Notes under the pieces: model-generated
Seen by the model: the letters and a program-made list of their open reading frames with translations, nothing else
Databases searched by the model: none
Told to the model about the DNA's origin: nothing
Assembly (NCBI GenBank): GCA_015232315.1
Contig: JADFZZ010000010.1
Location: 54,863-118,862, forward strand
From: SAR324 cluster bacterium
GTDB taxonomy: Bacteria > SAR324 > NAC60-12
DNA: 64,000 nucleotides
Reading direction: 5' to 3'
Shown: one piece after another, positions 17,400 through 26,134 of the stretch
Layout: the number at the start of each line of letters is the position of its first letter
How positions within the stretch are numbered: the stretch's first letter is position 1
Position numbers and translations under genes: made by a program

Positions 17400-18249
17400 A
17401 AAATCCCAGCACATTGCCCATTCGAACTGTTTTTCCGATATAGACATTGTCCCACTTGATCTGGTCCCGTTTGTAAAGACAGACAACGGTGGAGCCCATC
17501 TCAAAGAGGCCGAGTTCTTCGCCGCGTCGAACAGGATAGGGATCATTCAGTTTCCATGACCCGGGTGATACTCCGGGTGTGTTTGACTCAACCTCAGAAT
17601 ACCGCACTTTAATTTTACCGACAATGGTTGCTCCCACTTTGACCAGTGCGCATTCGCCAGACTTCATCTGAATGTAGGAAATGATCCGTTCATTGCGCGC
17701 AAACAAGCCTGGAATATGCTTGACGCCCACGGCGCTGACGGTCCAGAGTGCTCCGGGAATATAAGTGAAATGAAGGATCTCACCATCAGCCATACTGTGA
17801 ATTCGATGATAATTATGGGGTGCCAGATAAATGGTCATGAATTTGCCACCCTCATATTCACTGGCTTTTTCATGATCATTCAACAGATCCGACAAGGTGT
17901 AGGAAATGCCTTTGGCCTGAAGGAGAATCCCTTGCACAATGTCTCCGTATTCACCAATGGTTCCATCCACGGGTGATATCAGTGCATCCCTTCGTGGATC
18001 AATGGTTCTGGCATCCGGTTTGAGTTGTCTGGTAAAAAACTCATTAAAGGTCCGGTATTCTTCCACGCCCTTGATGTATTCGCTCATATCAATTTTGAAG
18101 GCCCTGATGAAGGCCCTGATCAGAAATTGCAGCATCCGTGGGGGGAGTTCCAGATTGGCAATGGTGCCGCATAAACGACTGAACAGATTTTTGGGCAGCA
18201 ACCAGAGCAGATAGTAGGACAGTGGGCGTAGTTTAAATTCAGAATTCAT
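17389..18249 (-). CDS. psd: Phosphatidylserine decarboxylase proenzyme
   Basis: A membrane-associated pyruvoyl enzyme that makes phosphatidylethanolamine. Its 286 residues contain the ISPVDGTIGEYG motif (about 91-102), the histidine segment APHNYHRIHS (about 143-152) and the self-cleavage site Gly252-Ser253 (EMGSTVV). The Ser becomes the pyruvoyl group of the alpha chain. It resembles the longer E. coli-type Psd. It starts 5 bp after ftsH and is surely cotranscribed with it. Confidence 0.96.
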   Translation of the reverse strand: MNSEFKLRPLSYYLLWLLPKNLFSRLCGTIANLELPPRMLQFLIRAFIRAFKIDMSEYIKGVEEYRTFNEFFTRQLKPDARTIDPRRDALISPVDGTIGEYGDIVQGILLQAKGISYTLSDLLNDHEKASEYEGGKFMTIYLAPHNYHRIHSMADGEILHFTYIPGALWTVSAVGVKHIPGLFARNERIISYIQMKSGECALVKVGATIVGKIKVRYSEVESNTPGVSPGSWKLNDPYPVRRGEELGLFEMGSTVVCLYKRDQIKWDNVYIGKTVRMGNVLGFFKQ

Positions 18250-18254
18250 GGGGA

Positions 18255-20066
18255 TTATACTGGCTTCAGAGTGGTGATGTCACGTCCCAGCATGTCGAGA
18301 ATGCGGGAACCGTCAATGGTTTCTTCCTCCATCAGAATTTTGGCAATCTGATGCATGGTTTCAAGATTATCCTGCAAGAGTTGTTTCGCTTTCTGATAAT
18401 GGAAATTGATCATTTGCCGCATTTCACGGTCAATTTTAACAGCGGTGTCTTCGCTATATTCCCGTTCTTTGCCAATATCCCGTCCCAATACATGATGCTG
18501 TTCCTCAGTTTCCATCACAATTGGCCCCAGAGATTCACTCATCCCCCAACGACAGATCATATTGCGTATGGTGTCGGTGGCTTGCTGGATGTCATTGCTG
18601 GCACCCGTGGTCAAGGCATCAAAAATGATTTCTTCCGCGGCTCGTCCACCAAGAGAAATGGTGATTTTATTGGACAGGTATTCCACATCATAAGACCGAT
18701 GGTCCGATTCCGGAAGAAACGATGTGATACCTAGCGCACGTCCCCGTGGTACAACCGTGACTTTATGAACCGGGTCTGTTTTCGGTAACAATGCTGAAAC
18801 CAGGGCATGACCGGCTTCATGATAGGCGGTACTCAATTTTTCTGCTTCAGACATGACCATGGATCGACGTTCAGGGCCCATCAGGATTTTGTCACGTGCC
18901 CAGTCAAAATCCTCCCGGGTGACAGAACTTTTATTATGGCGTGCGGCCCCAAGCGCGGCTTCATTCACCAGATTTTTTAAATCAGCTCCAGAAAAGCCGG
19001 GTGTGCCCTTGGCAACAACGCTGAAATCCACAGTGTCAGCCAGAACCACTTTTTGCGCATGGACTTTCAAAATTGCTTCCCGTCCCCGGATATCAGGCAG
19101 GGGAACACTCACCTGTCTGTCAAACCGACCTGGACGGAGCAGGGCTGGATCAAGGACATCCGGACGGTTGGTGGACGCAATAATAATAATCCCTTCTGAG
19201 GTATCAAAGCCATCCATTTCCACCAGCAACTGGTTCAAGGTTTGTTCACGTTCATCATTACTGCTACCCAGACCACTTCCCCGGTGTCGGCCCACAGCAT
19301 CAATCTCATCAATAAACAGAATGCAGGGCGCATTGCGTCGGCCTTCGTCAAACAGGTCTCGAACCCGACTTGCTCCTACGCCCACAAACATTTCAACAAA
19401 ATCCGATCCACTGATACTGAAAAAAGGAACTTCGGCCTCACCTGAAACGGCTTTGGCCAACATGGTTTTTCCTGTTCCGGGAGGTCCTGACATCAGCACC
19501 CCTTTGGGAATGCGGCCACCCAGTTTACGGAATTTTGCGGGATCTCTGAGAAATTCAATGATTTCGACGAGTTCTTCCTTGGATTCATCAACACCAGCCA
19601 CATCCTTGAAGGTGATTTGATGCTGATTGGGATCAACACGCTGTGCCTTGTTGCGACCCAGAGAAAAAATTTTTCCAGCGCCCCCCTGCATCCGTCTCAT
19701 GAGGAAAAACCAGATGGCAAATATCAGCAGGAATGGACCCCATTGGATCAATAGATTGATATACCAGGGAGGACCCATATCCGGGATATAATTGACCTGA
19801 ATCTGTTGTTCCATCAACTGGTCAATCAGTCCGGGATAATTTGCCGGAACCTGAGCCATATAGGGTGTGCCATCATTGAGGATGCCCTGTACAATAGAAT
19901 CCCCATTGATTTCCGCATTCATGACATGACCTGTTTTCAGTTGATTCAGAAAATCACTGTATGCCAGTTCCCGTATGTTATTGGGAACAGATCCACTGAA
20001 CAGGTTCACAAGGAGAACAGCCATGATCAGGATGACTAAACCAATCAACAAGTTTTCATTTTTCAT
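18255..20066 (-). CDS. ftsH: ATP-dependent zinc metalloprotease FtsH
   Basis: A membrane-anchored AAA+ protease for quality control. I start at ATG 20066 ([10 protein letters not shown]); an in-frame TTG lies 15 bp upstream. Two transmembrane helices (about 5-24 and 103-122) flank a periplasmic domain. Then come Walker A GPPGTGKT (194-201), Walker [10 protein letters not shown] (251-259), the SRH region (RPGRFDRQ) and the zinc site HEAGH (416-420). At 603 residues it is slightly short of E. coli FtsH, mainly at the C-terminus. It is first in an ftsH-psd pair. Confidence 0.97.
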   Translation of the reverse strand: MKNENLLIGLVILIMAVLLVNLFSGSVPNNIRELAYSDFLNQLKTGHVMNAEINGDSIVQGILNDGTPYMAQVPANYPGLIDQLMEQQIQVNYIPDMGPPWYINLLIQWGPFLLIFAIWFFLMRRMQGGAGKIFSLGRNKAQRVDPNQHQITFKDVAGVDESKEELVEIIEFLRDPAKFRKLGGRIPKGVLMSGPPGTGKTMLAKAVSGEAEVPFFSISGSDFVEMFVGVGASRVRDLFDEGRRNAPCILFIDEIDAVGRHRGSGLGSSNDEREQTLNQLLVEMDGFDTSEGIIIIASTNRPDVLDPALLRPGRFDRQVSVPLPDIRGREAILKVHAQKVVLADTVDFSVVAKGTPGFSGADLKNLVNEAALGAARHNKSSVTREDFDWARDKILMGPERRSMVMSEAEKLSTAYHEAGHALVSALLPKTDPVHKVTVVPRGRALGITSFLPESDHRSYDVEYLSNKITISLGGRAAEEIIFDALTTGASNDIQQATDTIRNMICRWGMSESLGPIVMETEEQHHVLGRDIGKEREYSEDTAVKIDREMRQMINFHYQKAKQLLQDNLETMHQIAKILMEEETIDGSRILDMLGRDITTLKPV

Positions 20067-20348
20067 GAGACTATCTATCAAGAGTGTGTGTCAGAAAGGC
20101 CGAGGCCTTCAGGAATGGGTCATCTTTCCATTACTTTTTAATTCATGCAAGACTGTATTTTTAATAAAATCGTCTCATATTGTTGATTTTCGGGGAAAAT
20201 TCGCATTTCCCTTAAAATAAGGCTGGAACCAGAGTGTCATTCAACAACCCCGATGGGTAGACTCATGAGTGTACGGACGAGGGCAATTTAAAGAGAAAGC
20301 CGTATAGAAAATATTTTTTGCACAGGCAGGGGAATTGGAAAAACAGGT

Positions 20349-21197
20349 TCAGGCTTTGAATCCGGCCTGTTTGAGTTCCTGTAAAAAATGAACCCGGTCC
20401 GGTGCGCTCATAACAGAATTTCCGATCAGAACCGCGTCAAAGGGTAATTCGGCAATTCGGCGCATATCTTCCGGCCTGCTGATACAACTGGCACTGATCA
20501 GAACCTTATGTTCCTGAGCTTTCCACTCTCTCAATTCCTGATATTTTTCCCACCAGTTGAGACTTACATCGACACTGCCTTCATGATACTGACGAGTGGG
20601 GTTTGCCGGAATAGACGCAATGGGACGGTTATTGATCAACAGGATGTCTGGATTCACACTCAACGCTCTTGGAAGCTCGCTTTCCAACGAACATTCAACG
20701 ACTGCGTCCAGTCCAAGATCCTGGCAGGTTTTGATCATGGTTTTCAAGGCGGATTCATTGAAATAATACACAAGGATCAACGCGGCATTAGCGCCTCTCA
20801 AACAGCCTTCTTCAAGTTGACAGGGATCAATAATAAATTCTTTATGCAATAGCGGGAGCGTTGTGAGAGACCTTGCCTGATCCATGACTTCAAGAGAGCC
20901 ACCAAAATAATGTCCGTCTGTCAGGACAGAAATGGCATTTACACCGGCAAGAGTATAGTCCTTGATCACTTGACCAACATCAAGAGTCTCAACATTTTGA
21001 CGACCCGGTGCTTTGGTTTTTACTTCCGCAATCAATGATAAACCTTGATCTGTGTGGCGTTCCAGCGATTTTTTGAATGAAATTTGAGCAGGACGTTGTT
21101 CAAGGGCGGTCTGTGAGAATAAATGGGACATGGAACTTTTCTTTTCAGCAATCTCCTGCTGTTTGATGGCTTTCATCTGGTCAAGAAATGTTTCCAT
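20349..21197 (-). CDS. trpC: Indole-3-glycerol phosphate synthase
   Basis: Closes the indole ring in tryptophan synthesis. A 282-residue TIM barrel with the conserved KEFIIDPCQL segment, the catalytic Lys in AEVKTKAPG (about 80), ALILVYYF, VVECSLESEL, INNRPI (N-N-R) and the phosphate loop VLIGNSVMSAPD at the end. The start ATG at 21197 is preferred; an earlier frame would run into the receiver gene. It stands alone, without other trp genes, 20 bp after a CheY-like gene on the same strand, so the two may share a transcript. Confidence 0.93.
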   Translation of the reverse strand: METFLDQMKAIKQQEIAEKKSSMSHLFSQTALEQRPAQISFKKSLERHTDQGLSLIAEVKTKAPGRQNVETLDVGQVIKDYTLAGVNAISVLTDGHYFGGSLEVMDQARSLTTLPLLHKEFIIDPCQLEEGCLRGANAALILVYYFNESALKTMIKTCQDLGLDAVVECSLESELPRALSVNPDILLINNRPIASIPANPTRQYHEGSVDVSLNWWEKYQELREWKAQEHKVLISASCISRPEDMRRIAELPFDAVLIGNSVMSAPDRVHFLQELKQAGFKA

Positions 21198-21217
21198 GAA
21201 TTGAATTCCAGGCGAGA

Positions 21218-21589
21218 TCACTGGGGGTTGAGAAGATTCCTGATGATTTTGATCAAATCTGATATTAAAAATGGTTTTGACAAACAATGGACTGCTCCGA
21301 ATTCTTCGGCCATTTTCAGCACAGTCTCTTTGGTCATGATGCCGCCGCCGGTAATGGCGATGATTTTAGAGTCAGGATTGACAGACAATAATTCCAGCAT
21401 CACTTCAAAACCTTCTTTTTCAGGCATGAAAATATCCGTGATAACAAGGTCAAACGTTTGCCTGGTGTATAAGCGTTCAGCCTCTTTTCCGTTTGCGGTA
21501 ATAGTAACCTGATAACCGGCATTGACCAAGGCTTCCTGCATCATAAACCGGATATTTTCTTCGTCATCAATCACAAGGATGTGTTGCAT
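21218..21589 (-). CDS. Single-domain response regulator (CheY-like)
   Basis: A 123-residue stand-alone receiver. The acidic pocket is in VIDDEEN (Asp8-Asp9), the phosphorylated Asp is Asp52 in VITDIFMP, and the conserved Thr/Ser and Lys appear in AITGG and LSKPF. There is no output domain, so it must act through another protein. No kinase is adjacent; two hybrid kinases lie 5 and 12 kb away. It sits just upstream of trpC with 20 bp between frames. Confidence 0.92.
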   Translation of the reverse strand: MQHILVIDDEENIRFMMQEALVNAGYQVTITANGKEAERLYTRQTFDLVITDIFMPEKEGFEVMLELLSVNPDSKIIAITGGGIMTKETVLKMAEEFGAVHCLSKPFLISDLIKIIRNLLNPQ

Positions 21590-21983
21590 TTTATTTTTGG
21601 GGCAAAGTTTATAAAAATTGGTGCGTTCATAGCAGATGTCAATGTCTCACACAAGTGATTCATTGGATTTAAAAAAACAAATTTTTCACTTTATTTTCTT
21701 AAAAGACCTGTGCTAAGACTCCGCCAGTAACAAGGTCTGTCACACAGACCTGTAAGCGCCAGGCGCTTTTGTGATCCGGGAACATATTCAATTTGCCATA
21801 ACACAAGACTCATTGGAAAAGTAATTTTTCAGGGACATCGTCCTTGCAGTCAACAGTAACGGTAGGGGGGAATATTTTCAAAAACAGGTATCACGCCGAA
21901 GGATGATGTTCAACGAACATCGGAATTCACTATGCAAGCAATCGCCTTCTGTTGAAAATGCGACGGAAGGCGCCTGATTATCC
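21590..21983. other. Intergenic region with two adjacent hairpins
   Basis: About 390 bp between the receiver gene and the barrel gene, with no convincing coding frame. It holds AGGTCTGT-cac-ACAGACCT (21733-21751) and, 2 bp later, AAGCGC-cag-GCGCTT followed by TT (21754-21770). The second looks like a plus-strand terminator, but no plus-strand gene ends here. The rest is plain AT-rich sequence that presumably includes the receiver promoter. Confidence 0.5.
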
Positions 21984-23033
21984 CTAAAACGAATACCCGC
22001 CTGTTAAAGTTATTCCGGTTGCGGTAGCCATCCTTTCATCCAGTAAATCCTTGAACGATGTCTGATCCATTGCCAGTGTCACACTGGAACTGTCTGTTGG
22101 AACAAATTTGACAGAGGCGCCCCAGCCACCTGTTTTTTCTTCAGGGCTGTTCACCACCGTAAAGCCTCCCGTCACAGCATATACCTGACTACCGCCCCAG
22201 ACAAAGCCACTGAAGGTCCAACTTCCGGTATACCATGACAACGCTTCTTTCAAGGAAATCCAGGTGTCCTCATCCAGACCTGAATCGCTTCCGAGCATGA
22301 TATAGTTGAGTTGTGTTTCAGAATAAAGGTATGCGTCAAAAAAGCTCAAGCCCAGGGTTGGCGTGATCTGAGTAACTGTGAAATCCACAGTTTCTGTGGT
22401 TTGAATCAACACAGGCTCCAGCAATCGGGGTTGTCCCGCGGGGCCAGGTTGCTGTGCTGGCGGTGGTGTGTTGGGAGGTGGAAGTGGATTTGTAGTTGTC
22501 GTTGTAGTGCTGGTTCCTGTTGTTCCGCTTGTGGTTGTCCCTGAGGTTGTGGCTGTAGTAGCGCTGGTGGTCACCTCAAAATTGGGATAGACACTCTGAT
22601 AAACATCGACCCCGAAGTTCCATTGGAGGGGGACATAATAATTGGCACCTGTGAATAACACATACCCACCATCGGTAGCGTCATGGGATGTGTCAATGTA
22701 ATGCGCTCCAACCCTGATTTTAACAGAATTGATGCCATAATTGTTATAGGCAAAGGAATAATCTGTTTGAGTCAGATCGTCCTGAGCATATTCAACACCA
22801 CCGACTGTAACCGGGAGATTGGACTGGCTGTAATAATCGACAGCGCCTTCAAAAACATTATTAAGTCCTTGCCCCACATAAAGATAAACTCCGGTCTGAA
22901 TTGCCGAGTCTTTTAACAGAGAATTATCAAAGGTCATGGAACTCACATAAGCCGTTGCGCTTATGGCGGTATTACTTTGGGCAAAACCACTGAGGGGAAT
23001 CAAAAACATTGCTAATAACAGATAAATTTTCAT
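21984..23033 (-). CDS. Predicted outer-membrane beta-barrel protein with Thr/Pro-rich loop
   Basis: 349 residues with a clear signal peptide (MKIYLLLAMFLIPLSGFAQ). Alternating amphipathic strands follow, and the chain ends in an aromatic residue (GGYSF), as outer-membrane barrels do. In the middle (about 155-205) lies a low-complexity segment of Thr/Ser/Gly followed by a proline-rich run (NPLPPPNTPPPAQQPGP), probably an extended surface loop. I cannot name a family. It is flanked by non-coding repeats and appears to be a single gene. Confidence 0.65.
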   Translation of the reverse strand: MKIYLLLAMFLIPLSGFAQSNTAISATAYVSSMTFDNSLLKDSAIQTGVYLYVGQGLNNVFEGAVDYYSQSNLPVTVGGVEYAQDDLTQTDYSFAYNNYGINSVKIRVGAHYIDTSHDATDGGYVLFTGANYYVPLQWNFGVDVYQSVYPNFEVTTSATTATTSGTTTSGTTGTSTTTTTTNPLPPPNTPPPAQQPGPAGQPRLLEPVLIQTTETVDFTVTQITPTLGLSFFDAYLYSETQLNYIMLGSDSGLDEDTWISLKEALSWYTGSWTFSGFVWGGSQVYAVTGGFTVVNSPEEKTGGWGASVKFVPTDSSSVTLAMDQTSFKDLLDERMATATGITLTGGYSF

Positions 23034-23069
23034 TAAAACCTCAATTAAAAATATTACGATTTAATAAAA

Positions 23070-23227
23070 TTAGGCACCTTTCATTTTCCTGTTTACAGTT
23101 TGTCCTCTCGACGAAGGAGAGATCCGGTTAGCCACGCGTTAAGATCCCTCGTCGCTCGTACCTCGCTCTGTCGGGATGACACAGGCAAACTGTAAAGTAC
23201 TTTTGACTGATTTTGAAAGGTGCCTAA
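23070..23227. repeat. Family D inverted-repeat element
   Basis: A 158-bp non-coding element with 14-bp terminal inverted repeats, TTAGGCACCTTTCA and TGAAAGGTGCCTAA. A nested inverted pair TTTACAGTTTG / CAAACTGTAAA surrounds a G/C-rich core (ATCCCTCGTCGCTCGTACC). No target duplication is evident. Together with the element at 23286-23420 it fills the roughly 400-bp gap between the barrel gene and the ROK kinase. Confidence 0.7.
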
Positions 23228-23285
23228 AATTATTGCTGGAATTCGCTCTCTATCAGTTCATTAAGCATAGCACAAGCAATAATAT

Positions 23286-23420
23286 CAGGGTTGTTTAATT
23301 TTCAGTTTGGCATGGTGGGTAGGTTGGGTAGGGCCTTAGTGAAACCCAACAAAACTCGAGGGGTTTCGCTAAGGCTCTACCCATCCTACGCATCCTTTTT
23401 GGGAAAATTAAACGACCCTG
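23286..23420 (+). repeat. Family B MITE-like element, copy 1
   Basis: A 135-bp element with about 16-bp terminal inverted repeats CAGGGTTGTTTAATTT and AAATTAAACGACCCTG. A second copy lies in the opposite orientation at 35154-35287. The flanks CAATAATAT and CATTAATAT match at 8 of 9 positions, consistent with a target duplication. The interior has a large imperfect palindrome (GGGTTGGGTAGG ... CCTACCCATCC type). Confidence 0.85.
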
Positions 23421-23432
23421 CATTAATATTAA

Positions 23433-24332
23433 TCATAGAGTGTTTCCCGCCAGCAATGCCGCCCCGTAAACACCGCTTGAATCGCCCAGTTCATTCTTGA
23501 CAATGGGGGTCTGTAATTCAGGATTAAACAATTGCGCCGCCGTTTGCCTCACGCCGTCACTGTAAAGAACCTCAAGATTGGAAATACCTCCACCGATCAC
23601 GATAATGTTCGGATCTAAGGTGTCGATCAGATTGGCCATTGCTCTGCCAAAATAAAACATGGTTTCCTGAATCACTTTGGTGGCGGCCTGGTCGGTGTGG
23701 TGTTCATACGACTCATAGATTTCCCGCACATTTTTAAAAAACCCGGTTTTTTCCTGATATCGATGCTGGATTCCAGTTCCTGAAAGATAAAGTTCCATGC
23801 AACCTTTTTGTCCGCACCAGCAGGATGGCCCATCCACATTGATACTCGAATGTCCCCATTCGCCTGCAATGCCATGCTGTCCTTTCCAGAGTTTTCCTTC
23901 ATAGATGATGCCTCCACCCATCCCGGTTCCCATGATCACACCAGCCACCATGGTATGGTTTTTACCTGCTCCCAGCAAGGCTTCACTCAAGGCAAAACAA
24001 TTGGCGTCATTTTCGATGGTCACAGGACTGTTAACGAGTTTTTCCAGATCTTTTTTGAGGGGCTTTCCAATCAGACACTGAGTATTGGCGTTACGGACCA
24101 GTCCGGTTTGGGGAAACAAGGACCCCGGAATTCCCATACCAATCACAGGCGGTTCGTCACACATATTCTGAAACTCTGACACAAGTTCAGCAATTTGTTC
24201 GATAATGAATACATATCCGCGTTCCTGTTGTGTTGGAACCCGGCGGCGACGAACCTCTTGAAGAACATTTTCTTCAGTCAGAATAACTTCTGTCTTGGTT
24301 CCTCCCAGATCTATTCCAATTCTTCGGCTCAT
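23433..24332 (-). CDS. ROK-family sugar kinase
   Basis: A 299-residue cytosolic kinase, probably for glucose or N-acetylglucosamine. It has the ATP-binding DLGGTKTEV near the N-terminus, ENDANCFAL, GTGMGGGII and the ROK zinc motif CWCGQKGCMELYLSG (about 165-180). The start is ATG 24332, with AAGG 5 bp upstream; a TTG at 24347 is the longer alternative. It ends 5' to recJ on the same strand with a gap of about 20 bp. The sugar specificity cannot be told. Confidence 0.88.
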   Translation of the reverse strand: MSRRIGIDLGGTKTEVILTEENVLQEVRRRRVPTQQERGYVFIIEQIAELVSEFQNMCDEPPVIGMGIPGSLFPQTGLVRNANTQCLIGKPLKKDLEKLVNSPVTIENDANCFALSEALLGAGKNHTMVAGVIMGTGMGGGIIYEGKLWKGQHGIAGEWGHSSINVDGPSCWCGQKGCMELYLSGTGIQHRYQEKTGFFKNVREIYESYEHHTDQAATKVIQETMFYFGRAMANLIDTLDPNIIVIGGGISNLEVLYSDGVRQTAAQLFNPELQTPIVKNELGDSSGVYGAALLAGNTL

Positions 24333-24353
24333 GTTGACCTTTTTCAAATCAGG

Positions 24354-26129
24354 TTAAGAGGTGAATGATACGTTGTTAATAGACGATAAGGTCTTGATGC
24401 GCAACTGTAAATGTTCTTTTCGCAGATACACATTTTTGGCCATTTCAAAAACACAGTTGATGGCGTCTCCAGATTGACAATGCACTGGATCATGTTCATG
24501 TTCCAGTGCATTGAACCAGATGGCCTTAAACCTGAAAGAACTCCCTGAAAGCAAGAGTGATAAATGAACTTTGGGATTTCCCACCGGGTAAAGTGATTCC
24601 ACCACAAATTCACCTTCAAACAAGGGCGATTCAAATTCCCGACCAAAAGGCTGCAATTGCTGAAGTTCATTCAATGTGGCAAAATTGATTTGTGCATGAG
24701 ACAACTTGCCATCGGTCCAGATCATCGGTTCAGGCGGTTGTGTCATTTGTCGACGGACTGCCATTTCAAACTTTTCTGAAAACAGCTCCAGATTGGCGGA
24801 TTCCAGACTGAAACCTGCCGCACCCCGGTGCCCACCAAACTTGTAAAAAAAACCGGGAGATTCCTCTTCGATCCATTGCAGGGCATTTTTCACATGAACC
24901 CCGGGAATGCTCCGGACAGAAGCGCTGAGCAGGTTGTCTTTCATCGGACTAAGCACCACAGTGGGTCGACCATACAACTCAAGCAATCTTGACGCGACAA
25001 TCCCCTGAACACCAAGGTGGAACCCCGGATGAAATACGCACAGAGAGTGTGTATGCTTTTCCAAGGCGGCAACGGCCTGTTTCTTTGCTACGGACAGCAT
25101 GCTTTTTTCAGTGTATCGACGGTCTTTATTATCATTTTCCAGAATATCCAGAAAATGATTGGCGTCATTCAAATCCGGTGCTGTTAAAAAGCGGTATGCC
25201 GCAAAGGGGTCTGCCATGCGCCCCCTGGCATTGATCCTTGGACCAATCAGAAAGCCAAGGTCTTCCGGCATGAAGGGTTCCTCAGGTTTCAATCTGTTTT
25301 TCAGGGATTGCCAGCATGGTCGTTGGAGTTGATTTATCTGCTTCAGTCCTGCCAGCACCACAGATCGATTGACTGGCGTACACATTGAAACCGCGTCAGC
25401 CATTGTGCCGAGGCTCACAAAATCCAGATAACCTGTCAATTTGGGCGCGTCTGCATTCAGACTGCCAAGTGTGATCAATTCATTACGAATCTGACAAAAT
25501 AAAAGAAACATCACCATGCAACCCGCAATGGTTTTATCAGGGTATAGACAATCCTCCTGTTGGGGATTGACGGTCGCAAAGGCAGATTGGGGAACACCCT
25601 GCTGTGGAATGGCATGATGGTCTGTAACGATCACCTGAATTCCAGCTTGTCGCAATCGAGCAATCCGTGGTTCATCGGATGATCCGCAATCGGCTGTGAT
25701 GATCCATTGTGGCGGTTCAGGATGAGCGAGTATCCGCTCAACCAGTCCATCGCTGAGACCATACCCTTCTGTCAGTCGATGCCCAATCCAGATGCTCAAC
25801 AGTGATGATGGATAGCCCATATTTTTGGTTAAAATCATCGAACTCAACGTCCCGCTGGTAACGCCATCGACATCATAATCAAACAACAGTCCGATTCGCT
25901 TTTGATCCCGTATGGCCCGGGCCATGCGTTCCGCGGCAAACGCGCAGTTTTTTAACAGATCCGGAGAAGCCAGAATTTTAAGGGTTGGATTCAATAATGA
26001 TGCTATCGGGCCTGAATAATCCTGGATCCTTGCCGCAAGAATTCTTGATTGAATGGGCGATAAATTATATTTTTTGAGTGACTCCAGAGCTTCAGGGTCG
26101 AAGGTTCGTGATTTAATGACAGGAAACAT
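24354..26129 (-). CDS. recJ: Single-stranded-DNA-specific exonuclease RecJ
   Basis: A 5'-3' exonuclease for recombination and mismatch repair. Of the 591 residues, the DHH phosphoesterase core holds the metal motifs FDYDVDGVTSG (about 84), WIITADCGSSD, VIVTDHHAIP and LDFVSLGTMAD. The DHHA1 region has KFGGHRGAAGFSLE, and a C-terminal OB-like segment follows (FATLNELQQLQPFG). The length is normal. It lies between a hybrid kinase (5 bp upstream) and the ROK kinase, forming a same-strand run. Confidence 0.93.
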   Translation of the reverse strand: MFPVIKSRTFDPEALESLKKYNLSPIQSRILAARIQDYSGPIASLLNPTLKILASPDLLKNCAFAAERMARAIRDQKRIGLLFDYDVDGVTSGTLSSMILTKNMGYPSSLLSIWIGHRLTEGYGLSDGLVERILAHPEPPQWIITADCGSSDEPRIARLRQAGIQVIVTDHHAIPQQGVPQSAFATVNPQQEDCLYPDKTIAGCMVMFLLFCQIRNELITLGSLNADAPKLTGYLDFVSLGTMADAVSMCTPVNRSVVLAGLKQINQLQRPCWQSLKNRLKPEEPFMPEDLGFLIGPRINARGRMADPFAAYRFLTAPDLNDANHFLDILENDNKDRRYTEKSMLSVAKKQAVAALEKHTHSLCVFHPGFHLGVQGIVASRLLELYGRPTVVLSPMKDNLLSASVRSIPGVHVKNALQWIEEESPGFFYKFGGHRGAAGFSLESANLELFSEKFEMAVRRQMTQPPEPMIWTDGKLSHAQINFATLNELQQLQPFGREFESPLFEGEFVVESLYPVGNPKVHLSLLLSGSSFRFKAIWFNALEHEHDPVHCQSGDAINCVFEMAKNVYLRKEHLQLRIKTLSSINNVSFTS

Positions 26130-26134
26130 GATTT

